Shown here: positions 7,913 to 16,575 of the stretch, in pieces
How positions within the stretch are numbered: position 1 is the first letter of the stretch
How the letters are laid out: each line of letters begins with the position of its first letter
DNA from: an uncultured Victivallales bacterium
GTDB taxonomy: Bacteria > Verrucomicrobiota > Lentisphaeria > Oligosphaerales > JAFGRS01
NCBI GenBank assembly: GCA_903837355.1
Contig: CAILUI010000109.1
Span: 1-35,699, forward strand
Direction: 5' to 3'
Length of the DNA: 35,699 nt
Notes under the pieces: generated by a model
The model's database searches: none
Told to the model about the DNA's origin: nothing
What the model saw: the letters and a program-made list of their open reading frames with translations, nothing else
Made by a program: the position numbers and the translations under genes

Positions 7913-8335
7913 GCGGGACGCCGAATCGGCTCGCCGGGGACTGACCCCGTAGGCCAGCCCCGGCTGCCACACCACCCGCCGGCGTGCCCGCACCGCACGC
8001 AAATGAGCGACCCCGTCTGTTGCGTGCCAGGCCACGCCTGCGCCCCCATTCACGCAGACCGCCCGTTTCCGCACGAAGCGTACCTCAGTCTTGACCTGTA
8101 CCGGGCGGCCAGGCGTGGCCAGCAGGGGCCCTTGCGGGCATCGTCCGGCATTCCCCCGGCATCCCCTTGCTCGGAACGGAAACCCGCCTTCCTGGGGCTT
8201 CTGCGCGGCCGCTCGCCAAATTGGATGGAAATGAAATGCTACGGCGGCAGTGGTCATATGTGTGTGGTTCTAGAACTTGTCTTGCCTTTTTTCGCCGGGG
8301 CCGCCGTCAACGATCGCATCGTCATTGCTGAACAG
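7913..8335. other. no gene recognised
   Basis: There is no convincing coding frame. A perfect 10-base palindrome GTTCTAGAAC (8267-8276) is followed by TTGCCTTTTTT (8281-8291), a terminator-like arrangement on the plus strand, though its stem is short and it would have no gene to serve except the small ORF ending at 7912. Confidence 0.4.
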
Positions 8336-8911
8336 CTACAAATGCAGTGCGCTTCCGGCTTGTCGGCCCCCACCGGACAGACCGGCCATCTCGATGGGGC
8401 CAGTTGCGCCTGCTATTTCCGCCTTGCGCCTGCCATTGCGGAACCCTCTGACCAGCTTTCGCCCGGGCCGGTACTCATACCCCGCCGGCAAGCGTCCGGC
8501 GGCACGCTCCCTCTCGGTTAGTTCCGTGCGGAACGCCACCGCGTCGCTCCACGACGTCTGTTCGACCGGCCGCCGCGGTCCCCTGAAGCCGCTGGGGTTG
8601 GCGCTGGTGAGCGCCTCATACTCCGTCTGGATCGCCTCGTACTTGCCCAGCCAGAACCCCTTCGACAGGGTCACCATGTGCACCGGCTTCTCGCTCGGCT
8701 TCTCGATGGCCCTCGTCTCGCTTGAGCCCATCTGGAAGCTGCCGGGCGCGACGGACACCAACTCCAGACCGAGGTCTGGCACGGTCCAGCCCTGGCCTGC
8801 TGCCGGGCTGGACGGCGGTGGTTCCGCCCCCGGCGCCACCAGGCACGCCAGCGCCGCGGTCAGCACGCCTGCCATCGCCAGGGTCGTACGGGTTCGCGCC
8901 TGCATCGGCAT
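8336..8911 (-). pseudogene. truncated formylglycine-generating-enzyme (SUMF1/FGE-sulfatase) family protein
   Basis: The frame encodes 191 residues. It starts with a signal peptide (MPMQARTRTTLAMAGVL...) after GAGG at 8 bases spacing. Residues about 50-140 match the N-terminal part of the FGE-sulfatase domain: PGSFQMGS, EKPVHMVTLSKGFWLGKYE, NPSGF and RPVEQTSWSDAVAF. The family then normally continues RLPTEAEWEYA and runs to a GFRV end. Here the sequence changes abruptly after LPAGYEYR (around 8475) into an unrelated 38-residue tail ending in a TAG. About half to two thirds of the domain is lost, so it cannot be a working FGE-type enzyme. Such secreted paralogs are common in PVC genomes and often have unknown, non-sulfatase roles. 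Confidence 0.75.
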
Positions 8912-9179
8912 CCGCTCTGCCTCGACGAGTCACTCGGCATCCACCGGCCGCCACCCTCGTCAACGTCCAGTTCCATCCAGCGTTCGAAGCCCGGCGGGTC
9001 TCCGGCGTAATGGTCCTCCTGCTTGCCGCTGTGCTCAGCGGGCATCAGCCAGACGGCGGGCCATTGGTGTAACCCAGCGCTGCTGCGCCCGCAGGCACGG
9101 CCGGAGTCTCCCCCGTCTGGGCGAGCACGCCCGATACGAGACAGGCAGCTACCGGCAATGCAACGGCGAAGCGCTTCAT
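8912..9179 (-). pseudogene. remnant of a secreted GH16-like glycosidase
   Basis: An ATG at 9177-9179 with AGGAG 8 bases upstream opens a 44-codon frame with a clear signal peptide (MKRFAVALPVAACLVSGVLA-Q) ending in TGA at 9045-9047. In the neighbouring frame, overlapping its end, comes WPAVWLMPAEHSGKQE and then MELDVDE (8956-8976). WPAVWLMP is the conserved strand of GH16 beta-glucanase-type enzymes, and ELDVDE fits their E-x-D-x-x-E catalytic motif. The reading is of one gene with a frameshift at about 9050-9080 and large losses before and after the catalytic strand. A promoter candidate lies at 9302-9330. The family call rests on these two motifs only. Confidence 0.45.
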
Positions 9180-9301
9180 ATGCGCGTCTCCTGTGCGGGC
9201 TTCCATCTGCGATTGGGTTCAGTTGCCACTGTGGCCGGCGGGTCTTCCTACCGTGCTCCCTCTTGACCTCCCGACACCCGGTCGGTCGGTGAGGGCAGCC
9301 A

Positions 9302-9330
9302 ACGATACCCCGCGGCGAACGCGGCTGCAA
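9302..9330 (-). promoter_or_regulatory. promoter copy A (TTGCAG-17-TATCGT)
   Basis: On the minus strand TTGCAG (9325-9330) and TATCGT (9302-9307) are 17 bp apart, 122 bp before the start of the GH16-like remnant. Flanking bases are also shared with copies B and C: CCCATTGCAG before and GGGTATCGT after. Confidence 0.55.
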
Positions 9331-9366
9331 TGGGTGGGAGGGCGGCTGCGGACAGACGGCCCGGTT

Positions 9367-9683
9367 CTACCCCGACCCGCTTCGGCCAGCACTGCCTTCA
9401 CGGCCGGCGTAAGTGTACGTCGCCAGCACCTCGGCGAAGTAGATGGTGTGCTGTGCCTCGGGATCTCCTCGAGGAAACGCCAGGAGTAGCGGGGCGGCGC
9501 CACCGCGATGCTGAAGACGGGGTGTTCGTGGTAGAAGGGACCGGTCTGCCCCCAGCCGAGTGTGAGCACGTTCTGCCTGCCAGCGTGGTCCACGACGGTG
9601 CAGAGCACGCCGCCGTCCCGCATGCGGTTCAGGATCTCACTCGCGCAGTCCCAGAAACTGAGCTCGTGACGATGCCTCCTCAC
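9367..9683 (-). pseudogene. flavin reductase-like (FMN-binding split barrel) gene with its centre deleted
   Basis: The first frame (from a GTG at 9681-9683, overlapping the upstream stop) encodes about 75 residues matching the N-terminal half of the DIM6/NTAB flavin-reductase-like family: CASEILNRM, GVLCTVV, NVLTLGWGQTGPF, VFSIAVAPPRYSW, FLEEIP. It then loses homology. In another frame, 9367 to about 9460 encodes HTIYFAEVLATYTYAG, which matches the C-terminal strand of the same family, ending at TAG 9367-9369. Both ends are thus present with roughly half of the protein missing between them and a frame change at 9440-9475. An AGGAGG lies within the first codons, so the true start may be slightly downstream of 9683. 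Confidence 0.7.
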
Positions 9684-11923
9684 TCAAGTGTCCCACTGAT
9701 CGCCCAATTGTCGATGGCCAGGCATTCCTCGCCCCCATTCACTACCTTGAGCTTCAGGAGGAAACTTCGGGCGCCGGCAATCTGGGCGGTGAGATCATAG
9801 TCCAGGGAGCCGCCGGCCATCCTGACGTCCCGGTAGGCGACGACCCAGGTGGTGCCACCGTCCCGCGACACTTCCACGCTGTTGTGGCCTTCGGCCGGGA
9901 GGGCCAGGTACATATTGTGGAGTCGGGCGTCCTTGAACGTCAGGGCGTCGGTGGCCCGCATCTCGTAGTGGATCTCGCCGATGGCGCGCGGCGTCAGGGA
10001 GAGCCCGTACGTGGTGATGAAATAGCCGCTGCGGCTCTTGGCCTGGAAGGCCTTGCCACCATCGTCCAGACTGTCCTGGTAGATGAAGGCTCCCGCCTTC
10101 GTGAATTCGGTGCCCGGATCGTGCAGCGCGTCCAGGCCGGCTTTCACAAAGCCAGAGGCCGTGCGGCCTACGGTCAAGGTGCCCTTGAGGCTGTCGGCCA
10201 ACTGCAGGTACGCCTCGCAGGCGGTTGCTGCTTTGGCCTTGTCCTCGGCGTTGCCGCTGCGCCGGTACTGCCCACCGAAGGTGTAGGCGTCCAGGAAGAG
10301 CCGTAGCAGCCTGAGGCAATTCTCGTCGCGTCCAAGGCGGGCGGCGAGGACGGGATCGGCGAGCTGCCTGACGCGGCTCACGTTGGCGAGGGCCTCCTCG
10401 ACGAGGGCGACCGGGTACAGCCGTGGCACCTCCATATACTCGCCGCTGCCGCCGACGCCGAGCATCTGCCGTTCGAAGGCCTCGAAGATGCCTTGCATCG
10501 TCCCGGCGGCCTGCCCGTAGTATGCCGGGTAGAAGGCGCGCAAGAGGTCGTCCAGCCGCGCTTCCCGGTCCCAGCCGAGCTTCCAGGTGAGCCACATGTG
10601 GATGTCCGTGCCCATATTGCGGTCGATGTACTCCGGCATCAGACCGGTGAACCGCAGGCTGCGGTACCAGTTCTGCTCGGTCTCGAGCTTCCTGAACAGC
10701 GGCCACGGTCCCGGGTACCAGCCGATGTAGTCATAGCTCCAGGCCCGGGGCAGGATCTGCATCCAGCCGCTGACCCGCTCGCGGTAAGTCTGGCACCATG
10801 GGAGGGCGTCGGTCTTGGGCCGCACCTGCTCCATGGCATACGAGCAGATCACCGGGTACAGGTTGCCGGCGCCCTTGCTGCCCTGGCCCGGGGGCTCGAT
10901 GGTGCTGCTGTAGGGCAGGATCGTGATCCCCTTGCCGGGGCACTTGGCTGCCACACCCTCAGCCACGGCATTCGAGAATCGCAGCACGCGCTCCGAGGGC
11001 GTCTTGCCCAGCGCCATGCAGCCAGGGCACTGGCAGTAGCAGTCGTTGTCATTGGGTGAGAACGTGTAGTACTCGAGTTCCGGATGCGCGGCGAACACCG
11101 AGATAAGGTAGTTGACGGCGATCTCCGTCGCCCGCGGGTAGGACATGCAGACTTGCCCCTCGGCCCCGCGGGGAGCGCGCTTGCCGTTGAGCATGGCCTG
11201 CAGGCCGGGCTCCTTTTCCTGCAGTTCCTTAGGGAACGGGCTCACCCAATCCTGCCCGGCATACCCCCTCAGGCCGCCGGCACGGTTGCGGATACCCCAC
11301 TTCGTGATCTGTGCCACCTCGACGCTCTTACCATCCTCGTAGGGTACCGCGTTCCCGTTGTACCACGGAGCGCGCAGCTCAAAGGCCGGCTTCACGCTGA
11401 CCCTCCCGGTCGCGAGTACCACGTCGACCGTCCGTCGCGTCGGGATGGACTCGCCGATCTCCCCGGGGGTGAACCAGTGACAGCCAAGGTGGTCCTCGAG
11501 TAGGCCGTAGACAGCGTTGCGCACGCCCTCGGGCCGCCCTGCCAGGAGCGCGAGGTCGCGGCCCCCACTCGCCAGGACGTAACCGTCGGGCCACGTCGAC
11601 TCTGCCTCCTCGGGGCTCAGGGCGGCGATGGCGCCGTCGCGCGTTACTCCGAGCAGGACTGCGGCCACGCTGGTCGGCGCCTCGCCCACGATAATCGGCA
11701 CCTCGGCCCCGCTCATCTTGCGCAGGCAGGCCTGCAGGTCTTCGGCGGCCGGCTGGAGCAGCGGCTGCACTCCCGCCGGCAACATGATCACGCAGCGCGC
11801 CACACCGTCCTCAACCAGCGTTACGGCCCTGACCGGGACGGCCAGCAGCGCAAGCGCCGCCAGCGCACGCCCGGAAGCGGTGCTCAGAAGACGGGATAGA
11901 TAATACATAAGTAACTTCAACAT
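9680..11923 (-). CDS. secreted DUF4838 protein (GH67-alpha-glucuronidase-like)
   Basis: The product has 747 residues. A signal peptide spans about 1-33, ending near VPVRA. Residues about 35-160 form the alpha/beta domain seen at the N-terminus of alpha-glucuronidase-like enzymes (LQPAAEDLQACLRKMSG, VLLGVTRDG, GVRNAVYGLLEDHLGCHWFTP). DUF4838 follows (about 190-520), with SPNDNDCYCQCPGCM, YSSTIEPP and YDYIGWYPG. The C-terminal 150 residues (from about 600) are a beta-sandwich with SRDGGTTW, a sialidase-like strand. The family is predicted to act on polysaccharide outside the cytoplasm, but no substrate is established. The start is uncertain: ATG 11923 or ATG 11908, which has GAAG 7 bases before it. 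The region upstream is unusually AT-rich (TATAAC at 11929-11934). The stop overlaps the flavin-reductase relic. Confidence 0.88.
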   Translation of the reverse strand: MLKLLMYYLSRLLSTASGRALAALALLAVPVRAVTLVEDGVARCVIMLPAGVQPLLQPAAEDLQACLRKMSGAEVPIIVGEAPTSVAAVLLGVTRDGAIAALSPEEAESTWPDGYVLASGGRDLALLAGRPEGVRNAVYGLLEDHLGCHWFTPGEIGESIPTRRTVDVVLATGRVSVKPAFELRAPWYNGNAVPYEDGKSVEVAQITKWGIRNRAGGLRGYAGQDWVSPFPKELQEKEPGLQAMLNGKRAPRGAEGQVCMSYPRATEIAVNYLISVFAAHPELEYYTFSPNDNDCYCQCPGCMALGKTPSERVLRFSNAVAEGVAAKCPGKGITILPYSSTIEPPGQGSKGAGNLYPVICSYAMEQVRPKTDALPWCQTYRERVSGWMQILPRAWSYDYIGWYPGPWPLFRKLETEQNWYRSLRFTGLMPEYIDRNMGTDIHMWLTWKLGWDREARLDDLLRAFYPAYYGQAAGTMQGIFEAFERQMLGVGGSGEYMEVPRLYPVALVEEALANVSRVRQLADPVLAARLGRDENCLRLLRLFLDAYTFGGQYRRSGNAEDKAKAATACEAYLQLADSLKGTLTVGRTASGFVKAGLDALHDPGTEFTKAGAFIYQDSLDDGGKAFQAKSRSGYFITTYGLSLTPRAIGEIHYEMRATDALTFKDARLHNMYLALPAEGHNSVEVSRDGGTTWVVAYRDVRMAGGSLDYDLTAQIAGARSFLLKLKVVNGGEECLAIDNWAISGTLE

Positions 11924-12039
11924 ATATAGTTATAGTACATAGACTGGGCTTCCAATGCAGCTTAAGTTAGTGCCTTCCCCGGAGCGGTTCAACCGGCCCT
12001 CGGCCAGCACTCTGCGGCACCGCGCCCAGGCGGCACGCC

Positions 12040-12174
12040 AGGATCCGATTCTGCCGCCGCGGCATCGAGGGCGTGGGCCGGGATCTGTCCAAAGCAGTCC
12101 TGACCTACCATCTCTGGCGTCTGGCCTGGTGTCGCGGTCAACGGCATGCCGAACGGGCGGCCGTCGCCGCCTGA
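12040..12174 (+). pseudogene. possible C-terminal fragment of a DDE transposase
   Basis: The frame ending in TGA 12172-12174 encodes RRGIEGVGRDLSKAVLTY followed by HLWRLAW. This resembles the last helices of IS5/IS1182-type transposases, where an RGI/RGL-x-x-V helix is followed by a conserved YNL-R-L segment. No upstream part of a transposase is seen. The rest of 11924-12371 shows no gene. Confidence 0.25.
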
Positions 12175-12371
12175 AGCGCCGCAGCGGGTTGCGGCAGGGA
12201 TGATGAAAGAACCGGTCAACACCGGAGACACACCTATGCAACGAAAGTGCCCAATGCGTCGGAGAACTTGGCCAAACACCGCCTGAGACCGAGGAAACGG
12301 CCGGGCTCAGGCCCGGGAACGGACCTCCGGGGGCGCCGAACCATGGTACCATCCCGGCGGCATTGCGCCGT

Positions 12372-12395
12372 TAGAGCCTCTTGGGAAGGGCTCTA
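12372..12395 (-). terminator. hairpin downstream of the GLUG-repeat gene
   Basis: TAGAGCC (12372-12378) and GGCTCTA (12389-12395) form a perfect 7-bp stem with a 10-base loop, 115 bp past the stop of the minus-strand gene. There is no T tract, so a terminator role is only possible. Confidence 0.3.
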
Positions 12396-12510
12396 GCCTG
12401 GGGCCACCCATCACCGTCCATGGAGTGGGGCCACGGCCACGGCCGAAGTCGAGAGCTACGTGCCGCGGAGCGGGCAGTTGGGGACAGTGGGTCCGGGCGG
12501 TCATCGCGGA

Positions 12511-14553
12511 CTACCACCCAATCGTCTGGCCGTAGCCCCTGCCCGAGAGGCGCTCCAGCCTGGCCCAGCCGCCTTCGAGCGGGGTGATGGTGGTCTTGAT
12601 CTTGATGGCGCTGGAGGCGGGGTCCGAGGGATCGCCATCAAGGCTGAGCACTGCGGTGCTGTTGGCAGCCGTTCTGCCCCGAACGACGAACGTGTGCTTC
12701 ACCTGGTTGGAAAGCGTCAGTTCCGCCGTACCCCTGACTGCCTTCCTTGTCTGGTCAAGCTGGAACAGCAGCGACCAGGTGCCGTCCATGTTGCCGGGGA
12801 TACCGAGGACCACGGGGTCGTCAACTGGGGTGCTTGTGCCGTTGTCTTTGATGCTGCCGGTAAGCCGCCCGAGGAGTTGGCGGTTGGCGGTATCCACGGT
12901 CAGGTTCAGTGTCAGCGAGACATCCAGGGTTTTCGTGGAGTCAGCGCCCTTCAGTGAGCCCTTCATCGTGACGCTGCCGCGGTTGCCCTTCACGCTGCCC
13001 TTGATGGGCATGGTGATGGGGGTGTCCTTCGCGAGTGCGTAGGTGGCAGTGCCGCTGAGCTTGCCTGTCGGGTCGTGGAGCAGGGCGAGGGTGAGGGCGT
13101 TGCCCTTGGTGGTCGTGGAGTAGGGGCCGGACAGGTCCCACCAGCCTCTGCCAACCGCGGCGACCGCGGCGCGGAATGCCCCGTTCGGTGCCCGTGGGTT
13201 CGCCGGCCGGAAGAACGCGGTCACCGTCATGTCCGTTGTGACGCTGGTGAGACTCCGGGGATTCGCGGTGATCCCGTCATCCCACCGTGCGAACACGAAC
13301 TCATCCGTGGGCACAGCCGTCACCGGCGTGGCGTCCTGTCCATCCGCCACCACTTGGCGGGTCGCACCGGTCACCTCGCCGTTCACTCCGGCCACGAAAA
13401 CGACCCGCCAGAATCCGGGACGCAGCAGGTAAGGATACCCATCATTCCAGTCGGGGACGATGCCCCACTGGCCCACGAAGTCCCACCAGGCGTAGGTGCT
13501 CTGCTGTCGCATCTGTGCGGTGGCTCTCCCGTCGCCGCCGGCCGAAGTCGTCCATCCCGAAGTACCGCTATCCCAGTAGCACTGCTCGACCGTGCCGGAG
13601 TTGAAGCCGACCAGACCGCCGGCCTCATCCTCGCCGGCCACCGCGCCCGTGGCGTAGCATTGTGCGACCGCGCCGGCGTTCATTCCCAGCAGGCCGCCGA
13701 CCCGTGTCTGGCCGGTCACTGGCCCCCTGGCGTAGCAGCGCGCCGCGCTGCTGCCGCCTGATCCTACCAGGCCGCCAACGGAGCGTTCGCCGGTCACCGC
13801 GCCCGTGGCGTAGCAGTCAACCACATCGCCTAGACTCGCCCCGGTCAGGCCGCCGACATGCCGTTTGCCGGTCACCGCGCCCGTGGCGTAGCAGTGCTCG
13901 ATTGTGCCTGCATCGTGGCTTCCGACCAGGCCGCCTACCCAGTGGTCCTGGCCCGTCACCGAACCACTGGCGTAACACTGCCTCAGCGTGCCGGTGTTCT
14001 CCCCCACCAGGCCACCAACAATGATCCCAAAGTACCCCTCGCCGACGACGGCGCCGGTGGCATAGCACTGCTCGACCGTACCGGAATCGTTCATGCCCAC
14101 CAAAGCGCCGACGGCCGAATCACCCCTCACGGACCCTCCTTCCAGGCCCAGGCGAAGCACTGTCGCGCCCGCACCGATGCGGCCGAAGAGACCAACCTCC
14201 ATCGTCCTCCGCCTGATGGTCAGGCCGTGGATGGCATGCATCTGACCGTCGAACGAACCCGTGAAGCGGATGGCCTCCGTCCCGATCGGCTTGAAGCCTT
14301 CCGACACGCTCGTATCCGTGCCCGCGTCGTTCCAGGTCGCCGTCCCCGTCGCATCGATGTCGTTCAGCAGTGCGTAGTGCTTGCCCGCGCTGGAGGCCAC
14401 GGTCTCCCCCATCCAGACCAAGTGGCAGAGTTCGGAAATCCGGTACGGGTCTGTCTCCGTCCCGGTGCCAGGCGGGGTGATCGCGGCCTGCGCCAGGACG
14501 GGTAGCGAGGCGAACAGCAGCCCCGCAAAACAAGCCATCGCCATAGTCTTCAT
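12511..14553 (-). CDS. secreted GLUG-repeat protein
   Basis: The product has 680 residues from ATG 14553 (GAGGGG 10 bases upstream; a GTG 18 bases earlier is also open). A signal peptide (MKTMAMACFAGLLFASLPVLAQA) leads to a mature N-terminus PPGTGTETDPYRIS, the usual opening of these proteins. Seven GLUG-type repeats follow (about 150-340), with the pattern GGLVG-x-N-x-G-T-x-x-x-CYATG-x-V-x-G. The repeats build a beta-helix often found in adhesins, IgA-protease-like and surface proteins. Next is a divergent InlB-type repeat (VVFVAGVNGEVTG to VTAFF) and a C-terminal beta-rich domain of about 200 residues that I do not recognise. It is predicted extracellular, with an adhesive or structural role. 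No sorting signal is seen. Promoter copy B lies at 14761-14789. Confidence 0.88.
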   Translation of the reverse strand: MKTMAMACFAGLLFASLPVLAQAAITPPGTGTETDPYRISELCHLVWMGETVASSAGKHYALLNDIDATGTATWNDAGTDTSVSEGFKPIGTEAIRFTGSFDGQMHAIHGLTIRRRTMEVGLFGRIGAGATVLRLGLEGGSVRGDSAVGALVGMNDSGTVEQCYATGAVVGEGYFGIIVGGLVGENTGTLRQCYASGSVTGQDHWVGGLVGSHDAGTIEHCYATGAVTGKRHVGGLTGASLGDVVDCYATGAVTGERSVGGLVGSGGSSAARCYARGPVTGQTRVGGLLGMNAGAVAQCYATGAVAGEDEAGGLVGFNSGTVEQCYWDSGTSGWTTSAGGDGRATAQMRQQSTYAWWDFVGQWGIVPDWNDGYPYLLRPGFWRVVFVAGVNGEVTGATRQVVADGQDATPVTAVPTDEFVFARWDDGITANPRSLTSVTTDMTVTAFFRPANPRAPNGAFRAAVAAVGRGWWDLSGPYSTTTKGNALTLALLHDPTGKLSGTATYALAKDTPITMPIKGSVKGNRGSVTMKGSLKGADSTKTLDVSLTLNLTVDTANRQLLGRLTGSIKDNGTSTPVDDPVVLGIPGNMDGTWSLLFQLDQTRKAVRGTAELTLSNQVKHTFVVRGRTAANSTAVLSLDGDPSDPASSAIKIKTTITPLEGGWARLERLSGRGYGQTIGW

Positions 14554-14760
14554 GCTCTTCGGACCCCTCACCCCCGCTGTAGCTCCAAGTCACCCACAGC
14601 CATTCCTATGATGGGAACTACGCAAACCTGGGCCCGGCCTGCCGCCTCCGGCCCACCTGTCCATCCGCCGGTTACCGCCCGCCAGGCACCTGGCTTTCAC
14701 GGCGGCCACCGGCCCATGACCACTTGCACGATTGCCGACCTATCCGGGCAACATGTCCCA

Positions 14761-14789
14761 ACGATATCCCGCCCCGGGCGCGACTGCAA
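14761..14789 (-). promoter_or_regulatory. promoter copy B (TTGCAG-17-TATCGT) of the GLUG gene
   Basis: On the minus strand TTGCAG (14784-14789) and TATCGT (14761-14766) are 17 bp apart, 207 bp before ATG 14553. It shares CCCACCCATTGCAG and ATCGTTGGG with copy A. The leader of about 200 bases between it and the gene holds no other feature I can name. Confidence 0.6.
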
Positions 14790-14855
14790 TGGGTGGGAGG
14801 CGTTGGGCCGGTGAGAAGCTGGCAGGGGTGGCTAGGCCGAGGATCCCGTGCTATC

Positions 14856-15245
14856 TCACGGCTTCAGCCGGCCGTCCAGGAACTGCTCGGCGATACTGCG
14901 TGCGGCAGGCGGGTACCGGTGCCCCTGGCGGTGGTTGGACCAGCCTAGGTTCTCCGTGACACCAAGCATCCGGTAGAGCGGCATCGCGGCCTTGAGCGGA
15001 GGCTTCGTCACTGGCAGCGAGCCCAGGTAGTCCAGCCACTGCTTCCTTAGGCCCTCGCATTGCCTACGCCAGGCCGGGACGTCAGCAATCGCCCTGCCGC
15101 TCTCGTCACCCAGTAGCGGGACCAGTATCGTCACCGTGCCGGGATCGACCGCAGGGGGCTCCTGCAGGGAAGCGGGCCCCTGGCCACGCAGCGGGGCGAC
15201 GCAGGCGGAGGTGGCAAGGACGGCAAGGCTGGCCACTTTGGTCAC
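14856..15245 (-). pseudogene. alpha/beta-hydrolase (acetyl-xylan-esterase-like) gene with its centre deleted
   Basis: The frame encodes 129 residues from a GTG at 15245 with GGAGGG 8 bases upstream; frames open further but lack a site. A signal-type N-terminus (MTKVASLAVLATSACVAPLRGQ) is followed by WRRQCEGLRKQWLDYLGSLP and PPLK, which resemble the start of large secreted esterases of this class. It jumps at about 14960 to AMPLYRMLGV, GWSNHRQGHRYPPAAR and FLDGRLKP, resembling their C-terminus with the triad His in QGHRYP. Full-length relatives are several hundred residues, so the nucleophile Ser region and most of the fold are missing although the frame stays open. It cannot be a working hydrolase. 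Confidence 0.55.
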
Positions 15246-15375
15246 AGGAAGAACCCTCCGACTGGATCGGGGGCGACCGCCTGCGTGTGACTCTCCGCTC
15301 CGTTCGTCGGTGCCATCGCCCGTTCTCATGGATCAGCATTTTGCTCTTCCGCTGACGCCGTGCCCCCACTCCCCG

Positions 15376-15404
15376 ACGATACCCCGCGGCGGGCGCGGCG
15401 GCAA
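15376..15404 (-). promoter_or_regulatory. promoter copy C (TTGCCG-17-TATCGT)
   Basis: On the minus strand TTGCCG (15399-15404) and TATCGT (15376-15381) are 17 bp apart, 131 bp before the GTG of the esterase relic. The spacer (GC-only) and flanks match copies A and B closely. Confidence 0.55.
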
Positions 15405-15538
15405 TGGGCGGGGATGCTGGAGGATGCGCAGGTGCTGCCGTTGTGGAGGCTGGCAGGCGGAGCAGAGGTGAGGTCGACGTGATCACCTGAGGGCACCAAG
15501 GGCACTCCCGCCGCCGCCCGGCGGGCGGTGTCCTTCTC

Positions 15539-16204
15539 TTAGCCGGACCAGGGCGAGGGGAAAAGCTGAGGCGGTACGGACCGGGCCGGCGGTCTGGCGA
15601 TACAGGGCGCCCGGCCACCGACAGCGTCGGTAGACTTGCTCCCCCTGGCCTCGGCCGCTGACGACCAGGCCTCCACTACAAGGGAGAACACAGCTCCGGG
15701 TGTCGCGGACGGCGACTCCCGTTCCAGCACAATCACGTCTCTCGGTCGGGGTGGAAGACCCAGGAAAACGGGATCGACCGGCGGCAGCCCCGGACCATAG
15801 AAGGCCGGATCGATCGGCGGCGCCAGAGGCGCGCGCGGTGTTCCGCCGCCGGCCGGCGTTTCCGGGGCGTTGTTGGCGACGATCCGCAGCAAGGGCTGGA
15901 GCTGCTGGATCTCCTCTACCACCCCCGCCATGTCGCACTCAGCGGAAACGCCCGGCTCCGCGAAGAGAACGAATGGTGCGTCCCCCATGTCGGCGACATA
16001 CGCCCCGTAGTCCTGCAGTGCTTCCGCCACCGCCTTGCCCCCGGCGGTCCGGAAGGCCAACGTCTCGATGTCCACTCCGGCCGGAATGGCAACCAGCGAA
16101 CCAATGAACAGGTTACCGTCTTTGCGTTTGTACCAGCCTTCGGTCGCCAACTCCTTCGGTAGCGGCTCACTCTTCGGGAAGTACTGGTTCGGGAAGACAG
16201 GGAT
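15539..16204 (-). pseudogene. C-terminal fragment of a secreted protein of unknown function
   Basis: The frame is open from IPVFPNQYFPK (16204) to TAG 15539. It contains NLFIGSLVAIPAGVDIETL, AEALQDYGAYVADMG and NAPETPAGGG-like sequence, a pattern I associate with the C-terminal part of large secreted PVC proteins with a beta-helix or sandwich domain (AIPP-x-x-DI and LQ-x-YGAY motifs). There is no start codon with a ribosome-binding site, and the 5' end runs into the tail of the methyltransferase relic in another frame. It is most likely the surviving 3' end of a larger gene. The exact family is not certain. Confidence 0.5.
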
Positions 16205-16549
16205 ACTCGACGGTCAGCAGGTCGCGGGACTCCCTCCACACCCGGCGGAAGGGATGATACTCGCAGACCATGAAGAGCCCATTGGGCTCGAGAATACGGG
16301 CCGCTTCTGCGTAGTACGCCCTGAGGTCGGAAACCCATACGGCGACATGTCCACATTGTCGCCACTGCCCAGGACGCAGACGTGCTGGCCGGCGACGCCA
16401 CGCAGATACGCTAGTTCCCGGTCAGGCGGAACGAGCTCGGGTTCGGCGGGGCAACGCCGCCAGAGCCCACGGGCGTCGGCTCCCCTGGCCCAGCCTTCGG
16501 CAGCCGCATCCCAGCGTCTCCGGTTGGCCTCATGCAATTCGTTACTCAT
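16167..16549 (-). pseudogene. SAM-dependent methyltransferase gene with its centre deleted
   Basis: From ATG 16549 (AGGA at 6 bases) the frame encodes MSNELHEANRRRWDAAAEGW and CVLGSGDN, which is the N-terminus and SAM-binding motif I (V-L-G-S-G-D) of a class I methyltransferase. After 16355 homology stops. In another frame, 16337-16167 encodes WVSDLRAYYAEAARIL, PNGLFMVCEYHPFRRVW and RDLLTVEYP, the C-terminal half of the same family, ending in TGA. Motifs II to III are missing, with a junction at 16338-16354. The fusion point and the change of frame make it non-functional. Confidence 0.7.
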
Positions 16550-16575
16550 CTCGATCCTGACGTTCGACAGTCTTC

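Noticed and set aside
6620..8335. tRNA-Lys as an attachment site for a prophage or genomic island
   Set aside because: No integrase and no repeated tRNA 3' end were found downstream in the window, so nothing beyond the position supports an island.
11930..12352. Minus-strand gene of 140 codons upstream of the DUF4838 gene
   Set aside because: Arg/Pro-rich sequence with no motif, no ribosome-binding site and better explained as non-coding sequence with a transposase fragment on the other strand.
15500..15540. Terminator at the CCGCC/GGCGG tract
   Set aside because: The arms are imperfect and the T-rich side faces the plus strand, where no gene ends.
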